Positions 44,606 to 52,907 of a DNA stretch of 64,000 nt are shown here, piece after piece. A model generated the notes under the pieces. The model was not told the origin of the DNA and did not search any database. It saw only the letters and a list, made by a program, of their open reading frames with translations. Source of the stretch: Pseudomonas reactans (GTDB lineage Bacteria; Pseudomonadota; Gammaproteobacteria; Pseudomonadales; Pseudomonadaceae); assembly GCF_013385825.1 (NCBI RefSeq), contig NZ_JACAPG010000006.1, positions 372,001 to 436,000 on the forward strand, read 5' to 3'. A program made the position numbers and the translations under genes. Every line of letters begins with the position of its first letter. Position 1 is the stretch's first letter.

Positions 44606-46176
44606 AAGATGGCTTTCGCCAGGCCATGGCCTGGTTGCACACCTGGGCGGGGCTGATCTTTGGCTGGCTGCTGTTTGCGATTTTCCTGACGGGCACCTTG
44701 GCGTATTTCAAGGATGAGATCAGCCACTGGATGCAGCCTGAAGTGCAGGCCCATCCGCTGGACGATGCGCGCAGCCTGACCGTCGCCCAGACCTATCTGC
44801 AGCAAGTCGCGCCGACCGCCGCACGCTGGTTTATCACTCTGCCAGACAGCCGCGATCCTGGTTTGTCGGTGATGTGGCAAGACAAAGTCGACCCTGGCCG
44901 ACGCGGTAATTTCATCCAGAAAACCCTCCACCCTGTTACCGGCCAGGCTGTGCAAGCCCGTGAAAGCATGGGCGGCGATTTCTTCTACCGCTTTCACTTC
45001 CAGCTGCAAATGCCTCACCCGTGGGGCCGCTGGCTGTCGACGATTGCCGCGATGGTGATGTTCGTCGCCTTGATCACCGGCATCATCACTCACAAGAAAA
45101 TCTTCAAGGACTTCTTCACCTTTAGGCCCCGCAAAGGCCAGCGTTCCTGGCTCGACGGGCACAACGCGGTGGGAGTGCTGGTGCTGCCGTTCCATTTGAT
45201 GATCACCTACAGCAGCCTGGTGATCTTCATGAGCATGGTGATGCCGGCGCCGATTCTTGCTTCCTATGGCGGCGACACCCGCGCCTTTTTCAGCGAGGTA
45301 TTCCCGAACACCAACAACGCGCCGGCGCTGGGCCAGCCTGGAAAATTGCTGCCGCTGGTGCCGATGTACGAGCAAGCGCGGGCGCAGTGGGAAGGTGGCC
45401 ATGTGGGGCGCGTGGCGGTCAATAATCCCGCCGATATGAACGCCTCGGTCAATGTGTTTCGCGCGGGTTCCGACAGCGTGGTGCATGATTTCGGCAGCAC
45501 CGTTTCCTTCAATGGCACCACCGGCGAGCTGGTACGGGTGTATGGCGGGCAGTCGCTACCGGCAGCCATCAGCGGTAGTTTCTATGGGTTGCACATGGGC
45601 CATTTCGCCGGCCCGGTGTTGCGCTGGTTGTACTTTATCTGTGGCCTGGCGGGCACGGCGATGATCGGCACCGGGCTGGTGATCTGGCTCGGCAAGCGTC
45701 AGCTCAAACATGCCAAGGCTGCGGTAATGCCGTTTGAGTTGCGCTTGGTAGAAGTGCTGAACATCGCCAGCATGTCCGGGTTGATGATCGCCATCGCCGC
45801 ATTTTTCTGGGCCAACCGTTTGTTGCCGGTGAGCTTTGCCGACCGTTCCGATTGGGAAATACAAACCTTCTTTATTGCCTGGGGCCTGAGTCTGTTGCAC
45901 GCGATCCTGCGTCGTGGCCGCCAGGGGTGGGTCGAGCAACTGAGCTTCGGCGCGCTGCTGTTTATCGCCATCCCACTGCTCAACGCGTTGACCACATCGC
46001 ACCACCTCGGTGTTTCGTTGGCAACCGGCGATTGGGCCATGGCTGGCTTTGATCTGACCTGCCTGGCCAGCGGCGTATTCCTTGGCTGGGCCGCCTGGAA
46101 GATGCAGCGTCGCACCGCGCCGGCGCCTAAAGCTCAGCGCGCACGCCCGCTGGCGTTGAAGCAGGAGGCGAACTGA
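44602..46176 (+). CDS. PepSY-associated transmembrane protein (PiuB-like)
   Basis: This 524-residue inner-membrane protein has N-terminal helix MAWLHTWAGLIFGWLLFAIFLTG, a periplasmic PepSY-like region (about 50-140), then helices near 150-170 and 190-215, a further large periplasmic part and four or five C-terminal helices. Conserved His residues (LHTW, FHFQLQMPH, GHNAVG, FHLMI) resemble haem-ligating positions of PiuB/FsrB-type iron reductases. The likely job is reduction of ferric siderophores or Fe(III) in the periplasm. It is coupled to DUF3649 and DUF3325 genes. Confidence 0.85.
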   Translation: MKDGFRQAMAWLHTWAGLIFGWLLFAIFLTGTLAYFKDEISHWMQPEVQAHPLDDARSLTVAQTYLQQVAPTAARWFITLPDSRDPGLSVMWQDKVDPGRRGNFIQKTLHPVTGQAVQARESMGGDFFYRFHFQLQMPHPWGRWLSTIAAMVMFVALITGIITHKKIFKDFFTFRPRKGQRSWLDGHNAVGVLVLPFHLMITYSSLVIFMSMVMPAPILASYGGDTRAFFSEVFPNTNNAPALGQPGKLLPLVPMYEQARAQWEGGHVGRVAVNNPADMNASVNVFRAGSDSVVHDFGSTVSFNGTTGELVRVYGGQSLPAAISGSFYGLHMGHFAGPVLRWLYFICGLAGTAMIGTGLVIWLGKRQLKHAKAAVMPFELRLVEVLNIASMSGLMIAIAAFFWANRLLPVSFADRSDWEIQTFFIAWGLSLLHAILRRGRQGWVEQLSFGALLFIAIPLLNALTTSHHLGVSLATGDWAMAGFDLTCLASGVFLGWAAWKMQRRTAPAPKAQRARPLALKQEAN

Positions 46177-46503
46177 ATGCTGCTCGCACTGCTGATGTGC
46201 TACGCCGGGTTCACCGCACTCTGCCTGTCCACTGACCGTCACCACGGCGAGTTGCTGCACAGCAAACCTTCGCCTCGTCGGCGCCTGGGTTTGCGGGTGA
46301 TCGGTTGGTTGCTGCTGGTGGTGTCGATCTGGCCGGCGGTGGATGTCGCCGGTTGGGGCCAGGGCCTGGTGGAGTGGTGCGCCGTGTTGATGCTCAGCGC
46401 ATTGCTGCTGGTGTTGTTGTTGCCGTACCGGCCAAGGCTGGCCTTGATCCTGGCGGGCGTTGGTCTACTCGCCAGTCCTGTTGCAGCCTTCGCCACCCTC
46501 TGA
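46177..46503 (+). CDS. DUF3325 membrane protein
   Basis: This 108-residue protein has four hydrophobic segments, with a cytosolic loop STDRHHGELLHSKPSPRRR between the first two; the HHxE...P-S pattern is typical of DUF3325. It directly abuts the PepSY gene with no gap and belongs to the same iron operon. No function is established. Confidence 0.8.
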   Translation: MLLALLMCYAGFTALCLSTDRHHGELLHSKPSPRRRLGLRVIGWLLLVVSIWPAVDVAGWGQGLVEWCAVLMLSALLLVLLLPYRPRLALILAGVGLLASPVAAFATL

Positions 46504-46511
46504 GCCCGCCC

Positions 46512-47090
46512 ATGATGATCAGCACGCCACCCGAATCCCAGGACAGCCAGCACGCTGACGCGGCAGGTGGGCGTGCGCATTTCCTGCAGGTGTTTTTGTC
46601 CCAGCGTTCACAGATGGAAGCCTTGGTGAGTCGCCGCGTGGGGTGTCGCGCCACGGCGGCCGACTTGGTGCAGGACCTGTTCCTGCGTTTCTGGCGCCGG
46701 CCGTTGGTGCAGGTCGAGGAACTCAGCACCTACCTGCTGCGCTGCGCCGGCAATATCGCCATCGACCACCTGCGCAGCGAAGGTGCACGGGTACGCAGCA
46801 GTGAAGGCTGGCTGCCCGAACAGCAAGACAACCAAGGTTCCGAACCCCAGGCAGCATTGGAAGCTGGCAATGACCTGCGCCACGTCGAAGCCGCCTTGCG
46901 CAGCCTGCCCGAGCGCACGCGGCAGATTTTCCTGCTCAACCGCATTCACGGTCGCAAGTACGCGGAAATCGCCAAGGCCATGGGCCTGTCCCAAAGTGCC
47001 GTGGAAAAACATATGATGCGTGCCCTCGAAGCCTGCAAAGCCAGCCTTCGCGAACCCTCATCCCCACGCACGCCAGGGAAAGCACCGTGA
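46512..47090 (+). CDS. ECF sigma factor, FecI-like (second copy)
   Basis: This 192-residue sigma factor has region 2 at about 40-75 (GCRATAADLVQDLFLRFWRR) and region 4 at about 120-175 (LPERTRQIFLLNRIHGRKYA and MGLSQSAVEKHM). The ATG at 46512 is the natural start. The stop codon overlaps the next gene's GTG. It lies 8 bp after the DUF3325 gene, so iron limitation would raise it together with the operon. No receptor gene follows the pair, so the receptor it answers to lies elsewhere. Confidence 0.9.
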   Translation: MMISTPPESQDSQHADAAGGRAHFLQVFLSQRSQMEALVSRRVGCRATAADLVQDLFLRFWRRPLVQVEELSTYLLRCAGNIAIDHLRSEGARVRSSEGWLPEQQDNQGSEPQAALEAGNDLRHVEAALRSLPERTRQIFLLNRIHGRKYAEIAKAMGLSQSAVEKHMMRALEACKASLREPSSPRTPGKAP

Positions 47091-48064
47091 ACGCCACCCC
47101 CACGCCCGCCCAGGAACAAGCCGCACTGGCCTGGCTGAGCCTATTGCATGATCAGCCCAGCAGTGGCGACCAGGCCACTTTCAGCCAGTGGTTGCGGGCT
47201 GATCCGGCGCACGTCGAGGCCTACTCCCAGGCCCAGGTGTTGTGGGAGTTGAGCGAAGTGCCGGCACGCAAGCTGGCGGATGAAGAGGCGTTGGCGTTGC
47301 AGGGCTACCTCAATGCGATGAGCACCTCGAAGCGTTCACGGGTGGTGCGTTGGTCCGGCGCCTTGGCGATGGCTGCGTGCCTGCTATTGATGGTGTCCAT
47401 GGGCGCCGGCTGGCAGCCGTCACGCTGGATCGATGATCTCGGTGCCGACTACGTGACGGCGCCGGGTGAAGTCAAAACCGTCACGCTGGCCGATCAATCC
47501 CAGGTAACTCTCGATGCCGACAGCGCGATTGCCGTGGATTTCAGCCATGGCGAGCGGCATATCAAGCTGCGTCGTGGCGCGGGCTTTTTCAGCGTGACCC
47601 ACACGGGACAATCCTTTGTGGTGGAGGCGGGCAGCGGTGAGGCGCGCGTGCTGGGGACGCAATTCGAAGTGCGCCTACAACCGGCAGGCGCTCAGGTAAC
47701 GGTGTTGTCCGGGCGTGTGGGCGTGACGCCGTCCAAGCAAGGTGCGCAGCAAATTCTTACGGCGGGACAGCAAGTGGCCTACGTAGACGGCGTTGCTGAC
47801 CCTCTGCACGCGGTAGACAGTGAGTCGCGCCTGGCCTGGCGCGACGGTTGGCTCAACTACTACAAGGCGCCGTTGGCGGACGTGGTCAAGGACCTGGAGC
47901 GTTACTACCCAGGCCGCATTCTGTTGCTCAACGAAGCGATGGGCGCCAAGCGCGTCAGCGGCAGTTTCCCGAGCAAGGACCCGGAGGCGGTGTTGAATGC
48001 CCTGCAGGCAGTGTTGGGTTTTGAGCAGCGCAGCCTGTTGGGGCGAGTGATCGTGTTGCGTTGA
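47087..48064 (+). CDS. FecR-like anti-sigma factor (second copy)
   Basis: This 325-residue protein has a cytosolic N-domain (ALAWLSLLHDQPSSGDQATF, residues 12-31), one transmembrane helix (about 87-105, WSGALAMAACLLLMVSMG) and a periplasmic FecR domain (about 118-215, with TAPGEVKTVTLADQSQVTLD). A C-terminal STN-like tail ends in DLERYYPGRILLLNEAMGAK. It starts with GTG at 47087, overlapping the sigma-gene stop. It would control the ECF factor in response to a TonB receptor. Confidence 0.9.
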   Translation: MNATPTPAQEQAALAWLSLLHDQPSSGDQATFSQWLRADPAHVEAYSQAQVLWELSEVPARKLADEEALALQGYLNAMSTSKRSRVVRWSGALAMAACLLLMVSMGAGWQPSRWIDDLGADYVTAPGEVKTVTLADQSQVTLDADSAIAVDFSHGERHIKLRRGAGFFSVTHTGQSFVVEAGSGEARVLGTQFEVRLQPAGAQVTVLSGRVGVTPSKQGAQQILTAGQQVAYVDGVADPLHAVDSESRLAWRDGWLNYYKAPLADVVKDLERYYPGRILLLNEAMGAKRVSGSFPSKDPEAVLNALQAVLGFEQRSLLGRVIVLR

Positions 48065-48157
48065 GCCCTTGCTGTTAACGATGGTTAATAGAGCAGCACG
48101 CTGCAACGTTCCGCCTTGGAATAATAGCGCGTTGGATATTGCTAATCAGTAGTGCTA

Positions 48158-48175
48158 ACTGTTAATTCTGACAGT
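48158..48175. promoter_or_regulatory. SOS-like inverted repeat, copy 1
   Basis: ACTGTTA-ATTC-TGACAGT has one mismatch between arms and fits CTGT-N8-ACAG. It is 67 bp before the start of the secreted-protein gene at 48243. The same 18-bp design precedes the two paralogues. Confidence 0.65.
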
Positions 48176-48242
48176 AGAAGATTTTTTGCACACGCGCTTT
48201 TATAAGTTGACGACTACTCATCAACTTCTGAAGGGGTGTGTT

Positions 48243-49481
48243 ATGTGGCAATTATTGATTTGCTCAGGTTTTTGTTTGCTGTTCGGTAATTCTGCGATTG
48301 CTAAGTATTCTACCCATGATGAGGCGGGGGTCGCAGCCGTGTTTGGTCTCTACGCGGCTTACAGTAAGGTGGTCGCGGATTGTGGCACACCTATACGTCC
48401 AGCATTTTTGTGTTCTGGGTTATTTTTACGTGGCACCGTCTATTCGGACCTTTATAGGTTTTGGAACCCAGGGCCCGCGTCTAAAGAAGCGTCCGCTTTT
48501 TCCTGGTTACGCAAGGATGCAAGTTTTCGTCAATTAGCATCTGATCATCGACATGGCTATGTCATTTGGTCAATGTTTTACGCCCCAGACGATGATCTTA
48601 AACTTCAAGTACTGTGTGCGTTTCCTATGGATGCGGGCTCCCACAACAGGAGTGATGGAGGTTGTGGAGATTTTGTCGCGACAGCACAAGTCGAACGAAG
48701 TTGTCAGGGAATGGGCATCACCACTGCCAAGGCCTGGCGAGATGATTACATATTGAATGCCAAATCACATTATCGGCAGTGTGGTTTTGAATTAAGGCCG
48801 GATAGGGAATCGGCAAGTGCTAATGCATTTATGCAGTTTGTGGCATCTCATGCGTTTCCTGAGGTAGTGAGTGAGCACTTCGCAACCGTCGGCTTGAGTA
48901 ATAATGAAGTACGCATAGCATCCTGGCCTCAAAGTGATGGCAGCCGCGTACCTATCTGGGTGATTTTTTGGATCAGTAAAGATACCGTGACTGGGGCTCC
49001 GTCTGAAGTAGGAAAGTCTGAGGCGCAAAAAGATCAGATTGCGTTGTATGAGTACTCAGGAAAGTATGTTCCGGTGGTCAGAATAACGTTGCCGAGTTCA
49101 CCGTCTGAAGAAGCAACTTTTTTCTATGCTCCGGAAGATCAGGCGCAATTGGTCAACGTGCAATGCCGTCGTTTCATCGACAAAGCGCAGTGGGTAAATC
49201 GGTATGATCCCGGTGTGAGGGTTAATCGTTGGACGTTGGAGATTACGCCGACCGATTGCGGACGATTGAGTCAAGCCGACCAACTCGATAAATTCTATGC
49301 TGAGGTGGTTGCCAAATACGGCAACGATGCGCAGTGGGTCGCGGAATATCAAGGCGGCGTTCGGCGTCAGTTGGCCTGTGTATTGGCGACCTATCGCACA
49401 AAAGACACTTATAACCTTGAGCCTTTCAGGCGTGATGCTTCGCAGGCAGAAGCGGTGGCTGCAGGATGTAATGTTATTTAG
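48243..49481 (+). CDS. Secreted halovibrin-like protein 1
   Basis: This 412-residue protein has a signal peptide at residues 1-20 (cut after SAIA). It has many Cys and the shared motif DCGTPIRPAFLCSGLFLRG, then FSWLRKDASF and GYVIWSMFYAP, a second Cys block (LCAFPMDAG, GGCGDF, CQGMGITTAKAW), and the tail ending AAGCNVI. The protein resembles sequences annotated halovibrin HvnA/HvnC in Pseudomonas; Vibrio fischeri halovibrins were described as secreted NAD-glycohydrolase/ADP-ribosyl enzymes. I cannot place catalytic residues. Codon use is markedly AT-rich compared with neighbours. The ATG at 48243 follows GAAGGGG. Confidence 0.72.
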   Translation: MWQLLICSGFCLLFGNSAIAKYSTHDEAGVAAVFGLYAAYSKVVADCGTPIRPAFLCSGLFLRGTVYSDLYRFWNPGPASKEASAFSWLRKDASFRQLASDHRHGYVIWSMFYAPDDDLKLQVLCAFPMDAGSHNRSDGGCGDFVATAQVERSCQGMGITTAKAWRDDYILNAKSHYRQCGFELRPDRESASANAFMQFVASHAFPEVVSEHFATVGLSNNEVRIASWPQSDGSRVPIWVIFWISKDTVTGAPSEVGKSEAQKDQIALYEYSGKYVPVVRITLPSSPSEEATFFYAPEDQAQLVNVQCRRFIDKAQWVNRYDPGVRVNRWTLEITPTDCGRLSQADQLDKFYAEVVAKYGNDAQWVAEYQGGVRRQLACVLATYRTKDTYNLEPFRRDASQAEAVAAGCNVI

Positions 49482-49546
49482 TGTATGAGTGCGCGGGAAA
49501 ACTCAGTCACCGGCGTCTGAAGAGTTGGCAGAGTAAAGAGATCGTT

Positions 49547-49583
49547 TTGCAAGCGGTACTGGGTTGAACAGTACCGCTTGCAA
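49547..49583. terminator. Long perfect hairpin between two convergent secreted-protein genes
   Basis: The 15-bp arms TTGCAAGCGGTACTG and CAGTACCGCTTGCAA enclose a 7-base loop. The hairpin sits in the 130-bp gap between the convergent genes ending at 49481 and 49612. There is no strong T-run after it on either strand, so it may be a weak bidirectional terminator or an mRNA-end stabiliser. Confidence 0.5.
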
Positions 49584-49611
49584 CGGTGGCTAAGTTTGGG
49601 TTGTTGAGGGT

Positions 49612-50892
49612 TTAAAAGAGATTACATCCGGCCGCCACGGCGGCTTTCTGGCTGCCATCTGGACGGAAGGGTTCCAAGTTCCATACCTCCTGCTGACGGG
49701 CCGTTTCCAAGAGACAGGCCAATTGCCTGCGCATGCCACCGCCATCCTTACCTCTCCATTGAATATCTTTACCGAATTTGCTGAACAACTCCTGATAGGC
49801 CGCGTCGGTTAAATCTTCTTTTATTTTCCTTGCGCAGGGTGTTGGAGTGACTTTCAGTGTCCACTCATTTTGTTTCGTGCCGGGGTCGTAGCGTGCCTCC
49901 CAAGTGCCAGACTCTATGAAGGCGGCACAACGTTGAGCCAACGCGGTGATGACCTGATCTTCTGGCTTAAATTCGAAGCGTGCTTTCTCGCCTATCTTTG
50001 TTGGCAGGGTGATCGCGATGATTGGAACGATGACTTCTGACCGGGTGGAAATGAAAAAGTCTTTCTGATTGTATTGCGCATTTTTCAAGCCATCCCTGAT
50101 GTAAAAGAAAGCTTGTACCGGGTACGTGCTCGGCTTGTCCTCAGGCCAGAGCGCAGTGATCAATTCATTATGCTGGTCAAAAAACAACTGGCCGAGAGCG
50201 TTCATCGCGAGCATTGCCTGGTAAAACGCTTCGGCGGAAAGATTATTTCTGCTATCGCTGACATCAAATGCGCACTGCTTTAGATAGCGGTCCTCGACGG
50301 GTTCTACCGGTTGTTTATTCCATACCTCGACCCATTGCTGGGCAGTATGGATGCCCACTAAATGGCAAAGGCCGGGCACTTCAGGAAATTTTTGGCTCGA
50401 GCCACAGGCCTCTTTACGGTGCCAGCCCCACGCATCCAGTATGTAGGTACATTTGATCTCTGGACTGGGTTTACCAGCAGGTTCACTCCAGACGTCATAG
50501 ATGATAAAGCCATCCGTTCGGCCCCACGCGGCATACTGGAAGTTCACGTCTTGGCGGATGAAAGAAAAGGACATTCCATTAATTTTTTTGGCGTCCGGGC
50601 TGTGATTCCATACTTTGTAAACCTGTTTGGGGTCTACAAGGGTGAACCTGAAAATAATACCGCTACAGAGGAAGGCGGGCTTGGAGGGGCCGCCACAATC
50701 GTGTGGGATAGCCTCGTAGCGCGCCGTTAATGCGGCCGCAGTTTGGTAGCCATCTTCTGTTGAGCTGATAGGGTCGCCTTTATTCCATTGTGCGTGAGCA
50801 CTGAAACTGCCAACTAGTAACAATGTAAGCAGCGGTGCTGTGAGTTTAGAATGCTGAGGGGAGAGGTGGCTGTTTGATTTCGATCTTTTCAT
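49612..50892 (-). CDS. Secreted halovibrin-like protein 2
   Basis: This 426-residue protein has a signal peptide at about residues 1-34 (cut after FSAHA). It shares with its neighbours the block DCGGPSKPAFLCSGIIFRF, FSFIRQDVNF, DGFIIYDVWSEPAGKP, the Cys of KCTYILDAW, LCHLVGIHTAQQWVEVWN, QCAFDVSD, and a C-terminal RRQLACLLETARQQEVWNLE followed by AAGCNLF. It converges on protein 1 and is divergent from protein 3. The start ATG at 50892 follows AGAGGC. Its AT-rich composition indicates transfer. The function is predicted only by similarity to halovibrin-type toxins. Confidence 0.72.
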   Translation of the reverse strand: MKRSKSNSHLSPQHSKLTAPLLTLLLVGSFSAHAQWNKGDPISSTEDGYQTAAALTARYEAIPHDCGGPSKPAFLCSGIIFRFTLVDPKQVYKVWNHSPDAKKINGMSFSFIRQDVNFQYAAWGRTDGFIIYDVWSEPAGKPSPEIKCTYILDAWGWHRKEACGSSQKFPEVPGLCHLVGIHTAQQWVEVWNKQPVEPVEDRYLKQCAFDVSDSRNNLSAEAFYQAMLAMNALGQLFFDQHNELITALWPEDKPSTYPVQAFFYIRDGLKNAQYNQKDFFISTRSEVIVPIIAITLPTKIGEKARFEFKPEDQVITALAQRCAAFIESGTWEARYDPGTKQNEWTLKVTPTPCARKIKEDLTDAAYQELFSKFGKDIQWRGKDGGGMRRQLACLLETARQQEVWNLEPFRPDGSQKAAVAAGCNLF

Positions 50893-50949
50893 GATGGCGT
50901 GCCTCTGGAATGGATGCTGTTAGTCTCCTGGCTGAATGTTGAAAAAGGT

Positions 50950-50967
50950 ACTGTTAAAAATAACAGT
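50950..50967. promoter_or_regulatory. SOS-like inverted repeat, copy 2
   Basis: ACTGTTA-AAAA-TAACAGT is a perfect palindrome with a 4-base centre. It fits CTGT-N8-ACAG and lies 57 bp before the start of the leftward gene at 50892. Confidence 0.7.
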
Positions 50968-51180
50968 CCCGACCAATGGAGGCGGTACTGTTTGATGCTG
51001 TGGCGCGTCGTGATGACCTGATAAGTTTCATAGTGGGCTCGAACGGTGTGTGCCCTCTAGCCTCGTGCGCGCGATTAATTTATGTGCGGGGAAGTGAAAT
51101 TGTAAAAGTCACTGGCGTCGGTGGGCGGCAGGTAGTGATGGCTATAATATGGTTTTTTTAATTTCGAATTGATCTTTGGT

Positions 51181-51198
51181 ACTGTTATTTCTAACAGT
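51181..51198. promoter_or_regulatory. SOS-like inverted repeat, copy 3
   Basis: ACTGTTA-TTTC-TAACAGT has perfect arms. With the flanking T and A it reads TACTG...CAGTA, like classical SOS boxes. It lies 83 bp before the start at 51282. Confidence 0.7.
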
Positions 51199-51281
51199 AG
51201 TGACTCGGGTGTTTTTAGGGTTTATTGATGTGTGATTTTTTGTTGTTGCTGCGTCTAATAAGATAAGTAGGAGCGTCTGTC

Positions 51282-52493
51282 ATGAGAGTTAGATGGGTGA
51301 AAATATTACTTTTTCTGAGTATGGTGTCAGCCGCTATACCTGTGCAGGTAGTACAGGCGGACGCCGCCGGTGACGCAGTAGGTGGACAAGTTGCGGCGGA
51401 TTTACGTGCGCGTTACTTAGACACCCGCATGTTTTGCATTCGGCCATCTGCGCCTGGGTTCACGTGCAATGGCATTATTTTAAGGGTGACAATACCTTCA
51501 ACAGCTTTTAAGTTTTGGGCGCCAAGCCCCCCGTCGGTCTCCAACGGAGGGTGGTCTTATTCTTATTTGCGCAAAGACGTAGAGTTTAAAAGAACCGTAC
51601 GCCATGAGAATAATGGGAATATTCTCTACCCTCCACTGCTAACACCTCCTGGAAAAACGGTTGCTAACGTATTGTGCGCTTTTCCTGAGGATGGCGGCAC
51701 ATTCACACGACCGACACAGGAGGGCTGTGGCGCCAGCACTAAAGCAACAGCGGATAGTCGAGTATGCCATGAGCAGGGCATATTGACCGCTGAACAATGG
51801 ATCGCCAAACATAATAAAGACGGTCTTGGCAACCTTGATCAATGTGCCTTCAACGTGCGTGACAGCGCTAATGAAAAAGCCACCCAGTCTTTTGAAGCGT
51901 TTGTCAAAGCGTCCGGAATGGATAAGGACACGTTTGAACAGCAAAATGAATTTCGTCTTGCAGTATGGGATCCCAGTAATCCCAAGGCGCTACCTATCAA
52001 GGCGTTATTCTATTTGCCGGGTGGCCTGGCAGATGCACAGTACGATCAGACCGACTTTTTGAACAGTTCGGGTGACTGTCTGCCTATTATTCAAATGACG
52101 CTGCCCCAAACCCCTGTTGAGGACGCTACCTTTGTGTATGTGCCCAGTGATCAGAAGTGTTCGCCTTCTCCCGTGGCTGAATACATTCAATCCGCTACAT
52201 GGATTGAACGGTTTGACCCAGGGAGTGGCAAAATTGAGTGGAGTCTGTCTATCACGCCAACCCAATATGGTAAGGACGCAACGGCGGATAAGACGGACTT
52301 CGTTCTAGCCGAGCTACAAAAAAAATACGGTGATGATCCGCGATGGAAAGATAACGATGGGGGAGGGATGCGGCGGCAATTGGTCTGCCATTATGTCATT
52401 GCTCGGAACAAGACTCCCTGGAACCTTGAGCCGCGCCGCAAGGATACGTCTGAGCAAGTGGCAGAAGCTAACGGTTGCAACTCACCGTTTTGA
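51282..52493 (+). CDS. Secreted halovibrin-like protein 3
   Basis: This 403-residue protein has a signal peptide at residues 1-26 (cut after VVQA). It is a diverged member of the trio: FCIRPSAPGFTCNGIILRV replaces the DCG...FLCSG block, and YSYLRKDVEF, VLCAFPEDGG, CHEQGILTAEQWIAKHNKDG, QCAFNVRD and RRQLVCHYVIARNKTPWNLE are shared, with the end NGCNSPF. The ATG at 51282 follows TAGGAG. It lies next to housekeeping genes (glutaredoxin, yejK). The enzymatic role is not proven. The conserved Cys set suggests a disulfide-stabilised extracellular protein. Confidence 0.72.
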   Translation: MRVRWVKILLFLSMVSAAIPVQVVQADAAGDAVGGQVAADLRARYLDTRMFCIRPSAPGFTCNGIILRVTIPSTAFKFWAPSPPSVSNGGWSYSYLRKDVEFKRTVRHENNGNILYPPLLTPPGKTVANVLCAFPEDGGTFTRPTQEGCGASTKATADSRVCHEQGILTAEQWIAKHNKDGLGNLDQCAFNVRDSANEKATQSFEAFVKASGMDKDTFEQQNEFRLAVWDPSNPKALPIKALFYLPGGLADAQYDQTDFLNSSGDCLPIIQMTLPQTPVEDATFVYVPSDQKCSPSPVAEYIQSATWIERFDPGSGKIEWSLSITPTQYGKDATADKTDFVLAELQKKYGDDPRWKDNDGGGMRRQLVCHYVIARNKTPWNLEPRRKDTSEQVAEANGCNSPF

Positions 52494-52514
52494 GGTGACT
52501 TCTAGTTCGCAGGG

Positions 52515-52536
52515 AAGGCGTTCTTCAGGACGCCTT
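52515..52536. terminator. Weak hairpin after secreted-protein gene 3
   Basis: AAGGCGT and ACGCCTT form a 7-bp stem with an 8-base loop, 22 bp past the stop codon and 9 bp past the end of the convergent glutaredoxin gene. It lacks a long T-tract, so it is a modest candidate. Confidence 0.45.
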
Positions 52537-52544
52537 TCACGTCG

Positions 52545-52907
52545 TTAATGGAAGCCTGCATTGAGCGCGCGTTCAATTTTCTCGGGTGCGTATTCGCGAA
52601 TCAGCGCGCCGTTCACGTCCACAAACGGTATTCCTCCTCCTCCCAACGCTTCATATGCCTTGCGCGCCTGGGCATCCTTTTCGATATCGAACGCCTGGTA
52701 GGGAATACCTTTCTGGTCCAGGAACCGGCGGATCTGCTTACAGTAACCACACCACTCGGTCGAGTAGAGCACCACACGCGCTGAAGCACGTACGTGCTCC
52801 GGCGCCATTTGTGAGGGGTTGAACACCCGTTCGATCTTGCCCCAGTTCTGGATCACCATCACGACCAGCAACACCAGCAGGACTTTTTTAAAGACCCCGC
52901 CGAGCAT
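52545..52907 (-). CDS. Membrane-anchored glutaredoxin family protein
   Basis: This 120-residue protein has one N-terminal hydrophobic segment (about 5-20, VFKKVLLVLLVVMVIQNW) that probably anchors it, then a thioredoxin-fold domain (about 45-115). The redox motif is CGYC in STEWCGYCKQIRRFL (near residue 53), and the cis-Pro is in GGGGIPFVDVNG. It would reduce disulfides or glutathionylated substrates at the membrane; the facing side is uncertain. Its start overlaps the last base of yejK. Confidence 0.82.
   Translation of the reverse strand: MLGGVFKKVLLVLLVVMVIQNWGKIERVFNPSQMAPEHVRASARVVLYSTEWCGYCKQIRRFLDQKGIPYQAFDIEKDAQARKAYEALGGGGIPFVDVNGALIREYAPEKIERALNAGFH

Larger units (their letters stand above)
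50893..51281. other. Divergent AT-rich promoter region of secreted-protein genes 2 and 3
   Basis: This 389-bp gap contains two 18-bp inverted repeats (50950-50967 and 51181-51198), each facing one gene. A partial half-site, TACTGTT, lies near 50986. A 61-codon frame at 50976-51161 has no ribosome site or recognisable domain and is not called. The sequence is clearly lower in GC than the genes outside the island. Confidence 0.5.

Noticed and set aside
50976..51161. A 61-codon open frame in the divergent gap
   Set aside because: It has no ribosome site and no family, and lies within a promoter region holding two regulatory repeats.
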